From Oehlia diaphana (lineage: Eukaryota; Glomeromycota; Glomeromycetes; Glomerales; Glomeraceae), in the NCBI GenBank assembly GCA_003833135.1, contig QZLH01000269.1, positions 53,309 through 117,308 of the forward strand: a stretch of 64,000 nt of DNA, read 5' to 3'. This document shows positions 34,446-46,969 of the stretch, piece after piece; position 1 is the first letter of the stretch, and every line of letters starts with the position of its first letter. The notes below the pieces were generated by a model. It had not been told where the DNA came from, ran no database searches, and saw only the letters and a program-made list of their open reading frames with translations. The position numbers and the translations under genes are program-made.

Positions 34446-34556
34446 TTTTTATAAACTGTTAACCTTGACGAGGTATCTCTCTCGTATAAAAAGGGTTTGT
34501 TTTTTATAAACTGTTAACCTTGATGAGGTATCTCTCTCGTATAAAAAGAGTTTGTT
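34446..34556 (+). repeat. 55-bp tandem duplication
   Basis: ttttataaactgttaaccttga(c/t)gaggtatctctctcgtataaaaag is present twice in succession (offset 55) with two differences. Confidence 0.9.
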
Positions 34557-34599
34557 TTGCAGTTTTATTAGTAAAAACGCCCGTTATTTCTGGTGATGT

Positions 34600-34880
34600 C
34601 TAGGTTTTACATCTGGTCACCAGTATAATGAAGATGGTTGAACTTTCTAGACCATTGTATAGTATAATATACAAAATGTGACTGTAGACGACCTTGGTTT
34701 ATTGGAAACGTGATAAACCCATAGCATATGCCCCTGTCTCCCGGCTGGTCAGCCATAGCATCCCTCTGAGTTTGCCGATTGGTGTTTGAGGTCATAGATC
34801 TAGAGTTCTTCCATATTTTAAGGTGTTTCTCTTCTTTTTCTGTTTCTTTTCTTTCTCTCATGTGTTTAAAAGATTAAGCA
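34600..34880. other. GC-richer segment, possibly part of a SINE-like element
   Basis: Composition here is less AT-rich than the surroundings (for example cccctgtctcccggctggtcagcc near 34730). The 84-residue minus-strand frame has no domain. Because a pol III-type tRNA-like sequence and T-run follow directly, the stretch may belong to a short retroelement. This is inference. Confidence 0.3.
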
Positions 34881-34896
34881 AACAGATTTTTTTAAA

Positions 34897-34954
34897 ATCT
34901 TATCCTGGTGGAGAGCATGTCTATGCTTTGGCTAGTTCGATTCTAGTCTAAGAT
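34897..34954 (+). ncRNA. tRNA-like fold with pol III B box and T-run terminator
   Basis: A 6-bp acceptor-like stem pairs ATCTTA (34897-34902) with TAAGAT (34949-34954). A perfect 5-bp T-arm GCTAG-TTCGATT-CTAGT (34931-34947) contains a B box, and AGCAT/ATGCT forms a third stem. The total is only 58 nt, with no normal D-arm or 7-nt anticodon loop, so it is not a standard tRNA. A T13 run at 34969-34981 would stop pol III. Confidence 0.35.
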
Positions 34955-34984
34955 CACGTTAAAATCAATTTTTTTTTTTTTGAA

Positions 34985-37060
34985 CCATTTTAGAGCCCTT
35001 ATCAAAATTTTTTGGGTCGACTTTCGGTGAATGAAAAGGTGAACAAAAACAGATCTTTATTTATATCAAATCCTATAATTAAAATCTCATCTCCCCTTTT
35101 TTCACAAAATTTTTCCTGTTAAAATATATATATACATATATATTTTAAACAATTTGTTTGTAAATATTCTGATATATTAACAGACCCAAGAAATAATTTT
35201 AGTTCTACTACCTTTCCAATATCGTATCTATTGATACTTTAAGATTAAATTCTTAGTCATTTAAATCTAATAGTTAAAATTTATTTCAGAATAAATTTAT
35301 TTTCATTTATTGTAAAAAAACTTACACCTACTGATTGACTTTATATAATCATCGTAAATAGATTAGCGTGTGTTCGAATATTGTTGCTTGGGGATTAAAA
35401 GTTGTGACTTTATTTTACCTTGTTATCTTATTTTTATAATTGGTTTCTTTTTCTCCTTTGATGACTTATTTTTATAATTGGTTTCTTTTTCTACTAGATT
35501 CATCAAATGAAACCGCAACCTGTTATTTAGATATAATTTTTTTTTTTATTATATCATAGTTTGAATAATCATCGGTTTGATGTGAATGTTTGAAATATAT
35601 ACTGTATATTTATATAAATTCAGTATCGAATCATTGAAATAATCAAACATGCAGAACATAGTGGGTTCGTATTATCACTATTATTATATAATGGATGGTT
35701 TGATGGAATAAGAAAAAAATCAAGGGTAAGATACATACAGTGTATAACACAGGAATTTTTCGTTAAAATATTGAAATGAACGATTTACAAAAGTGAAGAG
35801 CATATTATTCTATGCGGTACGATTTCTCCAATAATTAAGGTACGTGTAGTATTGTAAATTCCGATTAATAATTCCAAATTTATTTTTCGGTTAAAAATCA
35901 ATGAAAAGAAAATCCGTGAGCGACCAATAAATCATTTATTGTTTGTTGAGGAAGGCTGCGGGTTTAGACAGTGTCCTACATGGAAATGAAACAATTATTA
36001 GGGCGTTAGACGGATATTTGTCTATTAATAGACTGTGTAAACGACGGAAATAATCGGAAACTTATTGTTTAGGAAACTGGTAGTTGAAAAAGTGAGAAAT
36101 TTACTAATGATATTGTGTTTTTTGTGTGGATACTTTAGTGCTGCATTGTTTATAACGACAAGATAGTCGCATATTTTTTGTTGTACATGTCACATGACTC
36201 ACGCTGCGGCGGAAATGAGAGTTCAAAAGAGAGAGGAAAAGTTTTGGCAGGATGATATAATTTGACGGCAGCTTTAGTAGGTAAGTTATCACTATTGGTC
36301 GACATCTTTCGATGTAGAGAGCTTTGATGGTATTAGGAGAGGTTAGACCAGCGACAGCAGGTCGCAGGGTTGCATAAAAATACGTTAATAAAATTTTGAT
36401 CTCGAAACTTTATGTATAAAAAAACTTTGAAAGTTTGAACTTATCAAAAAAAAAATGATTTTTGAAAAACAGTCTATTAATTAATAGTATAAAGATACAT
36501 GAATATCACGTAATACACGTGATTGGTACGCGAGATTGGAGTAGGCACATAATAAGAAAACAATGTAAACTATGTAAAATTTTAATTTTCTATGATGATA
36601 ATAGATATTTTAAACGCCTAAATTTTGTGTGTTCGATTTATTATGAATTCGCCTCGTAAAATCTCTAAAAAAAAAAAAAAAAAAAAAAAAAATACTAATC
36701 AAATTAATCTCAAAATTCTTTCTAAAGTACACGACGATTGTAAAATCTAATTTTTTTTTTTCTTTGAGCAAAAGAAATAATAATAAATAAAAGAAATATT
36801 GGTTTTATTGTTTATTTTATAAAAAAAAATACCAATTGGAACACTACTAAATAAATTTATCAAAAAATTTAAAAATTGAATGAGTTTAAGAGTTTTTAAT
36901 AATCAGAATAATGGTTATTAAATACATTGTTGGATTTTATTTATACAATATAAGAACAATTTAAAAATATGACGGTTTATATTGTTGCTGACTTAGCCAA
37001 GTCTTTAAAAAACTTGTTGTCACCTGATCACCAACGTTGAGGTGCAGCAACTTTGATCAG
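34985..37060. other. Intergenic with small repeats
   Basis: No gene is seen. A short tandem repeat of (t)tatttttataattggtttctttttct stands near 35427-35492. A GC-richer patch at about 36330-36375 has no identifiable feature. A long A-run lies at 36668-36691. Confidence 0.45.
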
Positions 37061-37065
37061 GACCT

Positions 37066-37285
37066 CGAAAAAAAGGGAAGTGAAAAAGATGAGAAAGGGA
37101 AAGGAAAAGGAGGAACGAGAGAGGGAAGAGGAAGGGGAAAGAGCGAGGGAAAACAAAACATATACCACACATACACCCACACACACACACGCCTCACACC
37201 ACACACACACCCCCACACTCACTCACACTCACACCCAAACACCCAAACACCACACACCCACACACCTCACACCCACACACACAAG
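37066..37285 (+). repeat. Polypurine tract next to (CA)-rich microsatellite
   Basis: About 90 bases of almost pure A/G (37066-37155) are followed by about 125 bases of CA-rich repeat (cacacacccacac, ctcacac). The frames through it are Lys/Glu/Arg-rich then His/Thr/Pro-rich purely because of composition. Confidence 0.9.
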
Positions 37286-39405
37286 AAACGAAGGGAAAGT
37301 AAAGGTATTTATATATTTTTTTTGAGATAATAAATTGATTAGTCATGACATATCACAACTCCTTAATTGCCATACTGATGTTTGTCGGTATAATCCACAT
37401 TAAAATTATGTAATGGCATGAGTAAATTTTTTTGTATGAGTAAACTTTTATTCATATGACTGATATGAGTATTTATCTCCGATAATTTATGACTATCAAA
37501 TGAGTAATTTTTAATTTTATAGTATTAACTATATAACCAATTATGACTCAAACATAGTGTTATAGCGATTTACTAATATCTAATGTTATACTAAAAAAAT
37601 ATATTTATAGTTAATAGAAATCTATATCTAATATGAAAATATTAATCTTATGCAAATAAATAAATTTCGGAAAAAATCCTTTTGAATTTACTGATCTAAG
37701 TGGGTGACACAGTCTCATATACCGATATTAAACAATTTATAAAGAAAAATTAATTTTTCAAACACAAAATCAAACGCTAATGATCTATCTATTTAAATAC
37801 ATAATATTTTGTCATTGCATAAATAACATACTCTTGTTCGCCAAACATGTGATCAAAATCAGAATTGATCACTGATCGCAAAAATAACCAATTAACGCCT
37901 GATCAAGCTACACACCAATAATCAACCCAGATCCCGATTTAAAAGAGAAAAAAGTAGGCTAAAATAAACTATGATTTCAAGGGCTAGCTATTTAACTGTT
38001 ATTAATAGTATTAAAGTTTATACTTTCATAAGTACGATAATCTTGAATGGATCTGTTATGTACTGTACATTAATTATAATTATCCTCATAAATAATTTTT
38101 GGCATAATTCATGAATTAGGTCTTTCAAGTGAAATTTGAGATTTTCCTGATGTCTCAGAAAATTCTTGACGAATTGAATTTTATAAATAAATTTATTGTC
38201 CGGTTATAATACAAGAGTTAAGCAATTTCTATGTGTTCAAGAAGTCATTAAAGATATTTCAACCTGACAACTATAATACTATCGAAAGCCTATAATCTCA
38301 ACACAAAGATTCAGACTAACACAAATTCCGGTTGAAATATTAACGAAATTGTTTCAAATGAATCATAAACTGACCATATATAGTAAATTACATTGTCATT
38401 TCGTATTTGTCGCCTAAATCAATTTATCGGTGCCACGTTATTTCAAATGAATCGAATTTAATTTTACTTTAATAACATTGAAAAAATTATATTTTATCCA
38501 GCAAATATTTTAATAAATAATAACAATGTTCAATTAATAATTTATTTTTAATAATATGAAAACGCATCAAATAATTTTTAATATACTGTATTTTAATTAT
38601 AATAAAGTTTTAACAAGAAAAAGGTGGCAAATAATGAAAATTTTTTTTAAATAATGAAATTTTTATATCAGTTTTTGAAAGAATTAAATTTATTATTTAG
38701 CAAAAAAAAGGAGAAAGGAAGAGATAGCAGACACTGAGCAATACGCATTTTTCAGGGCCGGAATTATAATAGGTTAGAAATAAAATTCTGACTGGCATTA
38801 TCAAAAATTATCTAAAAAAGGAAAGATTTTCATGATTTTTTTTTTTTAGTTCAAAATATATATATTTCTAGGTCCTGATCAAAGTACAAAGTTTTGAATA
38901 ATTATAACTTCAAAAATAAAATTTGCATTAATTGATAGTCTTAAATGATATGTTTTAATCCAATGTATGTATATATTTATACTGTAAATACTAATAAAGA
39001 AATACACATATATATATAGTTACTTTTTTTTACCATTGATATCAACCGTAAAAATCCCGAGTTCAATCAATAAAAAATGTGTATCTAACGCGTTTTTTAT
39101 ATATAATAAAATGTCATACAACTTGTTATATTATTTATGATATGTTTATATTACATATGACATGTCATGAGTAACTATTAGTAATTATTTTTTTCGTATG
39201 AGTAATTATGAGTAATTATATTTAAATTATACTTCATATCAGTAAATATTAGTATTATATTAATAGTAAATAATATATAATATACGTAATAAAATAATAT
39301 TAAGCTATGTAATAAAAACAATTATAATAATAATAAATGTACAGTATAATAAATATATGTAAAATTAAAAAAAAAAATAAAATTATAATTAATATGTAAA
39401 ATATG
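37286..39405. other. Intergenic, includes a diverged MITE relative
   Basis: Read on the minus strand, 37838-37945 resembles the interior of the MITE at 25128-25442 (attggtg, gatca, attggttatt, ttgcgatcagtg, gattttgatca in the same order) without its ends. Otherwise no gene is recognised. Confidence 0.4.
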
Positions 39406-40809
39406 TTAAGATATAGTTAAAATTTTATCCCGATTCGTTTCAAAGAATCTTTTGTAAGTTTCAATTGAATATTTCCATCCTTCACTAATTTCTATATAAT
39501 TTAAAGATTTTGGAGAAAATTCGATTAAAATATTTAACAATTCATCCCCAATATTATCATCATTATAATAAAATGAATTCAAACTCTTGAGGTAAATTTC
39601 ATTTAAATTTTTACAATTTGTTAATAAAGATTTTATATAAATAAAATCTTTAGGTTGAATATATGTAAATAATCGTTTAATTTTTGGACAATTATTAGAA
39701 ATTGATTTGATTAACATTCCTGAATTTTCAACAGTTTTAACATCATCAATTATGACTTGTAAAATATTTCCTTTAGTTTTTTCAATTAATGTTGCCAACT
39801 CTTTAAAACATGATAATCCATGAACATTAAGAGATTCAAGTCCTGGAAATTCTGAAATGTTAAGATATTGTTGAAATTCTTTGATCTCACCCTTGATATT
39901 TTCACAATTATAAATTGTTATAGACTTTAAATTATTGAATGATATTAAAAACGAAGGTGGAATAAGATAAATAGATCCTAACTCAAGATATTCTAGTGTA
40001 TTATTCTTTCTTAATAATGCTTTTCCAAGTTCTATATGATTTTTCTTGCTATTTGTATTATAATAAAGAATTATACTTTTTAAATTTCTTTGAGCGTCAA
40101 TTAGAGATATCAACCCAGCAGAATGATTTTGTGAATAATTGACAATATACAATACGTTCAAATTTTTACAAAATTTCGCCATCTCATAAAGTCCGTTAGA
40201 ATTTATAAATTTAACATTAATAAATAAAAAACGTAACTGAGAGAAACATGTTAATGCTCCCGGAAATGACGATAAAGGTTGTAAAGTGCACCAACGTAAT
40301 TCTTTAATATTTTTACATTGACTAATAAATAATTTATAAACCTCTTGCTCCAAAAGATTTCTTTTATCATGGTTACATTCTACTGATTTTATAATATCAT
40401 TTACAATTTCATTACTTGGAAACTCACAAAATTTGATATAATTAAATAATAAAGGTTTTAAAAGAATCATTGAGGATAATTTAATGCCATTATCGAATAG
40501 GAGTTGTTTAGAAGAAGATGAGAGACAAGAAAGTATTACGCTAAAAAGCTTTTTTTTCGTTTCAAAATTATTACATCTCTCATATTCATAAAATGAATAC
40601 TTCCATAGGATAGGAACTACTAAATGACACCATTTTTTATTTACTAAAAGACAAGAATGTAGGGATTTGTGTAAAGATTTTTGTTGTGGTAAAATTTTAT
40701 TGATAAGTAAAGATTTTTTATTTGTCCGTCGCTCATCTGTTAGTAAAAGTTTATTGAAAATTGAGAGAAGACAGTCTATGTTAAGTACTATCATTTTGTT
40801 TACTATCAT
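39406..40809 (-). CDS. F-box / leucine-rich repeat protein
   Basis: A single-exon frame of 467 residues. The start is MIVNKMIVLN; the second Met (residue 6) is equally possible. Residues about 6-75 are F-box-like: MIVLNIDCLLSIFNKLL, then SCLLVNKKWCHLVVPILWK, with the usual LxxCxxVNxxWxxxxxPxLW pattern. The rest is a series of degenerate leucine-rich repeats (NIKELRW, LRFLFINVKF, LNVLYIVNY, LEYLELGSIYL, LESLNVHGLS, IKRLFTYI, LNEIYLKSL, LNYIEISEGW). Such proteins recruit substrates to SCF ubiquitin ligases, with the repeats binding the target. They are greatly expanded in these fungi. An 8-T/11-A tract lies directly upstream. Confidence 0.9.
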   Translation of the reverse strand: MIVNKMIVLNIDCLLSIFNKLLLTDERRTNKKSLLINKILPQQKSLHKSLHSCLLVNKKWCHLVVPILWKYSFYEYERCNNFETKKKLFSVILSCLSSSSKQLLFDNGIKLSSMILLKPLLFNYIKFCEFPSNEIVNDIIKSVECNHDKRNLLEQEVYKLFISQCKNIKELRWCTLQPLSSFPGALTCFSQLRFLFINVKFINSNGLYEMAKFCKNLNVLYIVNYSQNHSAGLISLIDAQRNLKSIILYYNTNSKKNHIELGKALLRKNNTLEYLELGSIYLIPPSFLISFNNLKSITIYNCENIKGEIKEFQQYLNISEFPGLESLNVHGLSCFKELATLIEKTKGNILQVIIDDVKTVENSGMLIKSISNNCPKIKRLFTYIQPKDFIYIKSLLTNCKNLNEIYLKSLNSFYYNDDNIGDELLNILIEFSPKSLNYIEISEGWKYSIETYKRFFETNRDKILTIS

Positions 40810-40830
40810 TTTTTTTAAAAAAAAAAATTT

Positions 40831-43800
40831 TACCGTTATTTAAATAACTAACATATGTTTGTCTAATTTATGATCATTAAACATTATTTCGAACAAATCT
40901 ATTTGTTATTAAAACTTCTAAAGTTTTTCTAAAACCTTTTTTTCAAAAAAAAATTCGTCATACCTGTACAAATTGTAACGTTGTTACAGTATTACTAGCT
41001 CGTTCACATGACGACTGCGGATTATCTTTTTATTTGTTATAAATGGTGATATCATTAGTTTCTGATATTAACCTAGTGTGAAACAGTAATTACAAATTGA
41101 GAAACAATTTGAAAAAATTTTTCTAAGAAGAATTGATAGATATGAATTTGTTTAATATTAATTACTCTTATGCGAGGAGGAATTTCAAATTTACATTATT
41201 TATAGTTAACCTTCAGCCCTAAAACTACTGGCGTCAACTTTAATTTCTTAACTAATAATATTTTACTCTTTTAATCTTCAACCCTTTTATCGAAAGTAAA
41301 TGAAATTTCTCGTAAGGTTGCAGCAGGTGAAACATTGTTCATAATTCTTAGTAGTTCGTTTTATTATTATCAAAATATTTTTTTCAAATATAAGGCTAAT
41401 CTTGTAGACAATGTTTAATCACCTAATTAATTGTTAATCTGAGACTTGAATGAATTGTCAAAATTAATTATTATATTAGAATTTAAAATTTGAAACATAT
41501 TGTCATTAAGCAAAGAATTGGTTGCGTTGCAATGGCTTTCTAGGTCGTACTGCCATGAAGTTGTCTGTTCTAGCTAATTTGGCGGGATGATAATCAGAAG
41601 TGATGGGTTCGTTGAGAATAATGTTAATTAGCTAAATCTTCTATTCTAGGGCAACCATTAATCGAATAGTAATGACGGGCTTTACTTTTGAAACTTTGGG
41701 TTTGTGTGGAATCCATCATTTCAGGTAAAATCAGACCATTCAGTTATTGTAAGAATTGATATTGTAGCATAATATGTGCGTGTATGACTGTATGTGGGAG
41801 TAATATGCTACAATTCTTTATGATTAATATTGTGAATATATAATTGAGATATTAATTCAATATGATTTGAACGTTCTAATAAAGAAGGTCTATACTATAT
41901 TTTTTGCCATGACGATACTCTATTGTTATTGTTGCACCTTTCCATAAAAATCAACATTTATATTCTATTTACTTACTACTCTTATCGCTCATTTTATGTT
42001 ATTAATATATACTTACAAAGGAAATTCTTATTTGAGACTACCGAGAATCCATAATCTCCAAACTGCGGCGTCCATGACCGCAATGATATCAATATTTATA
42101 TCCCGAACCCCGATATTAATTACTATTGCTTTAACGCTTGTGGATCAAAGGAGAAAGTAGTGAATCTTCAAGATTAACTAAATGATTAACTTTCAATGTG
42201 AATACAAATAAAAACATATATATACAGCCAATTTGAAGAAAGACGTTGCCAGAAGTTAAATTGCATCGCTTTAATTCTTAAACCAAATAAAATAATGACT
42301 ATTTATTGTTAAATAAAGAATTAAATGCCAGTATATTAAAAATAATTTTAATAAGTTTATTCAGTCATAACTATAATCGATCTAAGAAATATGTCCCTGA
42401 ATAAGTATGTCAGATATGGATAGCAAATTCGAGTAATACGTAAAAAATTTTTTCCCATAAATTTCTTTCTTAAAAAAAAAAAAAAAGATTCATACTAGGA
42501 GAAATATTTCTTTCGCTATGCACCTGTGAAAATAAAGAGAAACCAAGTAGTACACAATAAGCAAGTCCAATAAAAAAGTAGAATATGTAATAGGTTAAAG
42601 CTATGCATTATAAATCAATTATTCTTAAGTTCAAAGTCAAACGTGAATAAAATTATAATTTATACTGGAAATACTAGGAAACAAGGAAAGCCAGCGAAAA
42701 AAATGTTACAAGGACGAGTTTTGTAGCTCCAAATTGGTAGACTTAGAAAATTCTGCTGAAGTTTATGGATTGGAAAAATACAGTAGTATATAGGCAGAAT
42801 TATAGGAAGTCAAATTTAAACAAAATTAATATAAATCGATAGTTTACAGTAATAATAAAGGTTATAATTATATACATAGTAAAAATAATTAATACCATTA
42901 GAATTTTATATTTTTTTAAAAAATTTTTTAAAAAAAATTAAACAAATTTGCAATATAAAAAAACTAGTTTCCAGTAGTATTGAAAACAAGAGATTACTAA
43001 AAGAGTTTCTTTAACCATCATAAATTTTTTGTCCAGGAAAGCGTAAATAATTGTCACGTGAAATTGTGAAATTATGTTGCGTCACGTCTGATTATAAAAA
43101 AACGGTTTTTTTTTAAAACGTCATAACGTCATAACTGAATTATTTCACGTCATAGTATCACAACATTAATTAATATCGTCATATTTCACGAGTTTCGATT
43201 CTATTCCTTAACTTCGAAATACTTTAACACGGGGCTGTTTCAAAAATAATTAATTTTTTTTTTTACACTTCTCGATAATATTTTATAGTTACAATGTAAA
43301 TGAATTTGCCAATTTTCTCTTTCGTGATGATAATGACAAAAATTAATGCAATAAAGAATCTTAAAGTGTTCGACGTTCATAAGAATTTATTCTTTTAGCG
43401 ATGACTGTATTATTCATTAGTAGTACGCGTGTCTTTTCCATTTTAATTCCGAACTTTAAAATTCTACAACTTCAAAATGCGGTAGAAATCCTTCTACTGC
43501 GGCCATGATTCTATAGCTAATATTCTTAACGTTAAAATTGTTTACATAACGTTATTGCATAAGTCTTTATTAAATAATAAACATTACCATAATTCATAAA
43601 TCTTATTTTCTAAAATCTACATAAAATTATACATACTTTACATAAATTATCATATATTCTCTATATAAGTTATCATAATATTAAATAAAAAATTTTCATA
43701 ATTAAAGTCCTTAATTAATGTTAATCTTAACGTTAATCCTCTACATATTTAACATAAAATCATATTACCATACAAGTTCTTAAAAATAAAATAAAATAAA

Positions 43801-43941
43801 ATAAATAATACTAACATAGGTAGCTAGCTATATAGTATATGCATTTTTTTATGCAAAAAAAAACTTATTAACTTTATATTGACTTAATTATAGCATATGC
43901 ACAAATAAAATTCTTTAAATAAATCATAAAAATATGAACAA
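40831..43941. other. Intergenic, AT-rich
   Basis: No gene is recognised over 3 kb. The segment near 43075-43100 contains CGTCACGTCTGATTATAA, shared in inverted orientation with about 13505. Confidence 0.5.
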
Positions 43942-44505
43942 TTAATATAATAAATTACTGAGGCATTGGATTAAATACAATTTAAGATTCTGCTTTTGAT
44001 CAAGTGTGAATGATGATTGGCCTTGTCCAAAACTCGGGTCAATCTCAATACCATAAACAGTTTTATTTAAACCAAAAGGAGTGACTATCTCACAAATAAT
44101 TTGATAAATTTGGCCATTACTTTGTTGTTGATAGTAAAAAGTATATTCATTTTGATTAGAATTAATGTTACCATCAGAAGAATCATTTAATAATTGAGTA
44201 ATTGTAAGTGTATCAAATGGAATTCCTATGCATGTAATATGATAATTGCAAAGGTCATTAGGTGGTTTATAAAAAAACATAATATATTGGTCGGATTGTA
44301 CTGGCGTTTGTTGATTGATAAAATTGTTTTGTTGAAATGGCTGTTGATGTTGGATTACATTCTGATTGGAAGTCAAATAATTATTATTCATATGCGAAAT
44401 ATGCGAAGTATTTGAGGTTTGTCCAAAACTCGAATGAGGTATGTAATTATTATAAATAGGTTGAGTAAAATTTCCGGAATTGGGAAATTGATAATTTTGA
44501 TTCAT
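43942..44505 (-). CDS. Asn/Gln-rich protein of the PPND-CNYH family, copy 1
   Basis: 187 residues from the ATG at 44503-44505, chosen because MNQNYQFPNSGNF aligns with the start of the copy at 59355; the frame also has a Met five codons earlier. The N-terminal 75 residues are low-complexity, rich in Asn, Gln, Ser and His. The conserved C-terminal 110 residues run FYKPPNDLCNYHITC, then LTITQLLND, NEYTFYYQQQ, IYQIICEIVTPFGLNKTVYG, and end in QKQNLKLYLIQ. No known fold is recognised. The conserved Cys/His residues might bind metal or form a disulfide (inference). Paralogues lie at 50238-50754 and 59355-59915. The first 250 bases upstream hold T- and A-runs. Confidence 0.8.
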   Translation of the reverse strand: MNQNYQFPNSGNFTQPIYNNYIPHSSFGQTSNTSHISHMNNNYLTSNQNVIQHQQPFQQNNFINQQTPVQSDQYIMFFYKPPNDLCNYHITCIGIPFDTLTITQLLNDSSDGNINSNQNEYTFYYQQQSNGQIYQIICEIVTPFGLNKTVYGIEIDPSFGQGQSSFTLDQKQNLKLYLIQCLSNLLY

Positions 44506-44520
44506 TTTTAGGATGCGCAA

Positions 44521-46969
44521 AAGTAAATTTTTTTTTTTCGTTTGTAAATAGAGGAAATTTGTCTGGTAAAGGAGTAATTTATTTTTAAATAATATAATTC
44601 ACGTTTAATTAATACGCGACTAATAAGAATCTACTGTATATCAAAGAAAGAGGGGAGCAACAAAGTAACGAATATATACGTTTTTTTTTTTTTTGAAAAA
44701 AGGGAAAATTCACTAAATATTTTTAGGGATTTGCTTTTTTTTTTAAAAAAAAAGGTAGAAAAAAAAACGTTGAGACTCTAAGTGCTTTTATATGCATTAT
44801 TCGGGTTATTTAATAGAATTAATTTAACCTTTTTTTTCGTATCATAATTTTTCTTTGGGCTCTTTTCATTATACTATTTAAGATCCTTTAAAGTTATATG
44901 TGCATCAAGCAGGTGATGATATTAAAGTCAGAAATTAAAAATAAAAGATCAAACTAACTAATAATGTATAATTTTTTATATAAATATTCTTTATTTATAC
45001 TTTATTTATACTTTATATATACTTTATATTTAAAATATACGTGTATAAATAAATACAATTAATTAATTTTGCTGCGTTGCATTTTTATTCCACGCGTAAA
45101 CTAAGTTTATTAAACTCACGTTATAAACGTGGGTTTACCTTAAAAGGTGATTATCGGAAGATTTTTTACAATGCAAATATAATATTTAATCTTCCTAATA
45201 ATTCATACAATGGTCATGTGGTGAATTTTCTTTGTGCAAAAATGCATTATGAAGATCATGATATCATATGCCTATTATTTAGCACATGTGAGATGCTTTT
45301 TTGTTTTCTTTACCTATTGATTCCCGTCATTATAATGGATGTGACGATCACATAATAAAATGGTTTCAGGTCTTTGTTTTAAAAAAAAAAAAAAAATTTA
45401 TGAAACTTCAAAATATGTGGGTGTCAATGATTTCAAACAATAACTATAAGAACGAAACATTATCTGATAAACGTGTTATAGATTATTTTTTCTGATATTA
45501 TCCATCGCTTTCTAATATTTTAAAAATAGAATAATCATTATCTGAAAATAACTTAGGTTTACTGTATATTCGAAACATTAGATGAGGCTAAGTTCGACTT
45601 TTATAACTTAATTGACGAATTTTTAAAACTGAATTTCTTTGTTCATTTATTATTTTTGGTATTTTATTTATTTCGAACTCACTTTATATGAATGAATATA
45701 TTAGGAACACGCCAGAAACTATCATTATACGTAATGTTTGATTTAAAATCACGCGAGTATGGTAACATGAAGTTTAAATAACACTTTGCATTGATTATGC
45801 TCTCGTCACGTGATTAATTACGTATATAATGTGACGTCATCGCTGCTTACACCGCGGTTATATCTAAAATATGTTTAGACAATAATTCCAGTTTACATCT
45901 TAATGAGGTGTTATCAGTATTATCATAAATGAGAAGTGCCATCTATGTGGCAATATCGAACACGAAACTGTTTTACCAAGATTACATATTAGATTGAATC
46001 GTTTGTCTGATTTCGACCGTCGCTCGTATCATGAGTCGAAGTAATACTAATAGTACTAAATTAGCTTTAAGGATGACCGTAAATTTGATGGTAAAAACGC
46101 CTTGCATTTATGTGTAATTGTAGAATTTTAATAATTCATAATTTGACAGATTATAAAAAAATATATAATTTATGAGATCAGACATTTCTCTTTTAAGTTG
46201 CTATAAATATATAGCTGAAAGTTATGGGGTAATATTCAGGTTAAATAATATACCAAATTTTTATATTTAATTTAATAAAATTTGTTATTGTGAATCGTAG
46301 TAGTAATCAGATATATATCGGTAATTGCTATTTATTTAGAATCATCATGTACCCTGATTGATCAAGATTTACGATGGTTAAAAGTTCATAAAAAATTCGG
46401 AGGTTAAGAAAAATAAACATCTTGAATTGATAGATTATAATAAATTAAGTAAATTTTCAATTATTAATAATTTTAAATCATTATATTTTTTATTTTTTAC
46501 AAGCATGAATTCTTTTTTTTTTTAAAAAAAAAAAATATTTGCTAACAAAATAAAAATATCACATATTTATATTATTAGTAAAAATTTTATATTAACATCA
46601 AATTTTTTTTTTGTCTCATTTTATTTACATTTATTCTCTGATTTAATCGAAATAGGAAATCTTATTTTTATGTTAAATATTCTTAAAAAATTGAATCGTT
46701 TGCAGCATAACGACTTTATCGCTACGTTACGAATTTAGATCTGATCGAAATAATGGAAAATAAAAAAGAAATTCGATGAATGCAATATTAATCAATAAAG
46801 AATTTGTGAACTAATGGCTTTGTGTTTGAAATATATATATATCCAGTCATATTCTTTTTGATCCATCAATCGACATTTCACATAAAACACAAAATGTCTA
46901 CTATATTAAGATTTCGTAATAAAATCTTTCGTCTTATCACAAATTCACAATTCTCTAAAAAGTAATTAG
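44521..46969. other. Intergenic with possible coding relics
   Basis: The plus-strand frames at 45077-45355 and 45301-45495 (RGFTLKGDYRKIFYNANIIF...) look partly protein-like but match nothing I know and shift frame; they may be a decayed gene. At 46681-46741 there is an inverted copy of the GTAGCGATAAAGTCG repeat found at 53.9-54.4 kb. A T11/A12 hairpin lies at 46513-46535. Confidence 0.4.

Noticed and set aside
37028..37330. Lys/Arg- and His/Thr-rich frames on both strands
   Set aside because: They are pure translations of the polypurine and CA repeats.
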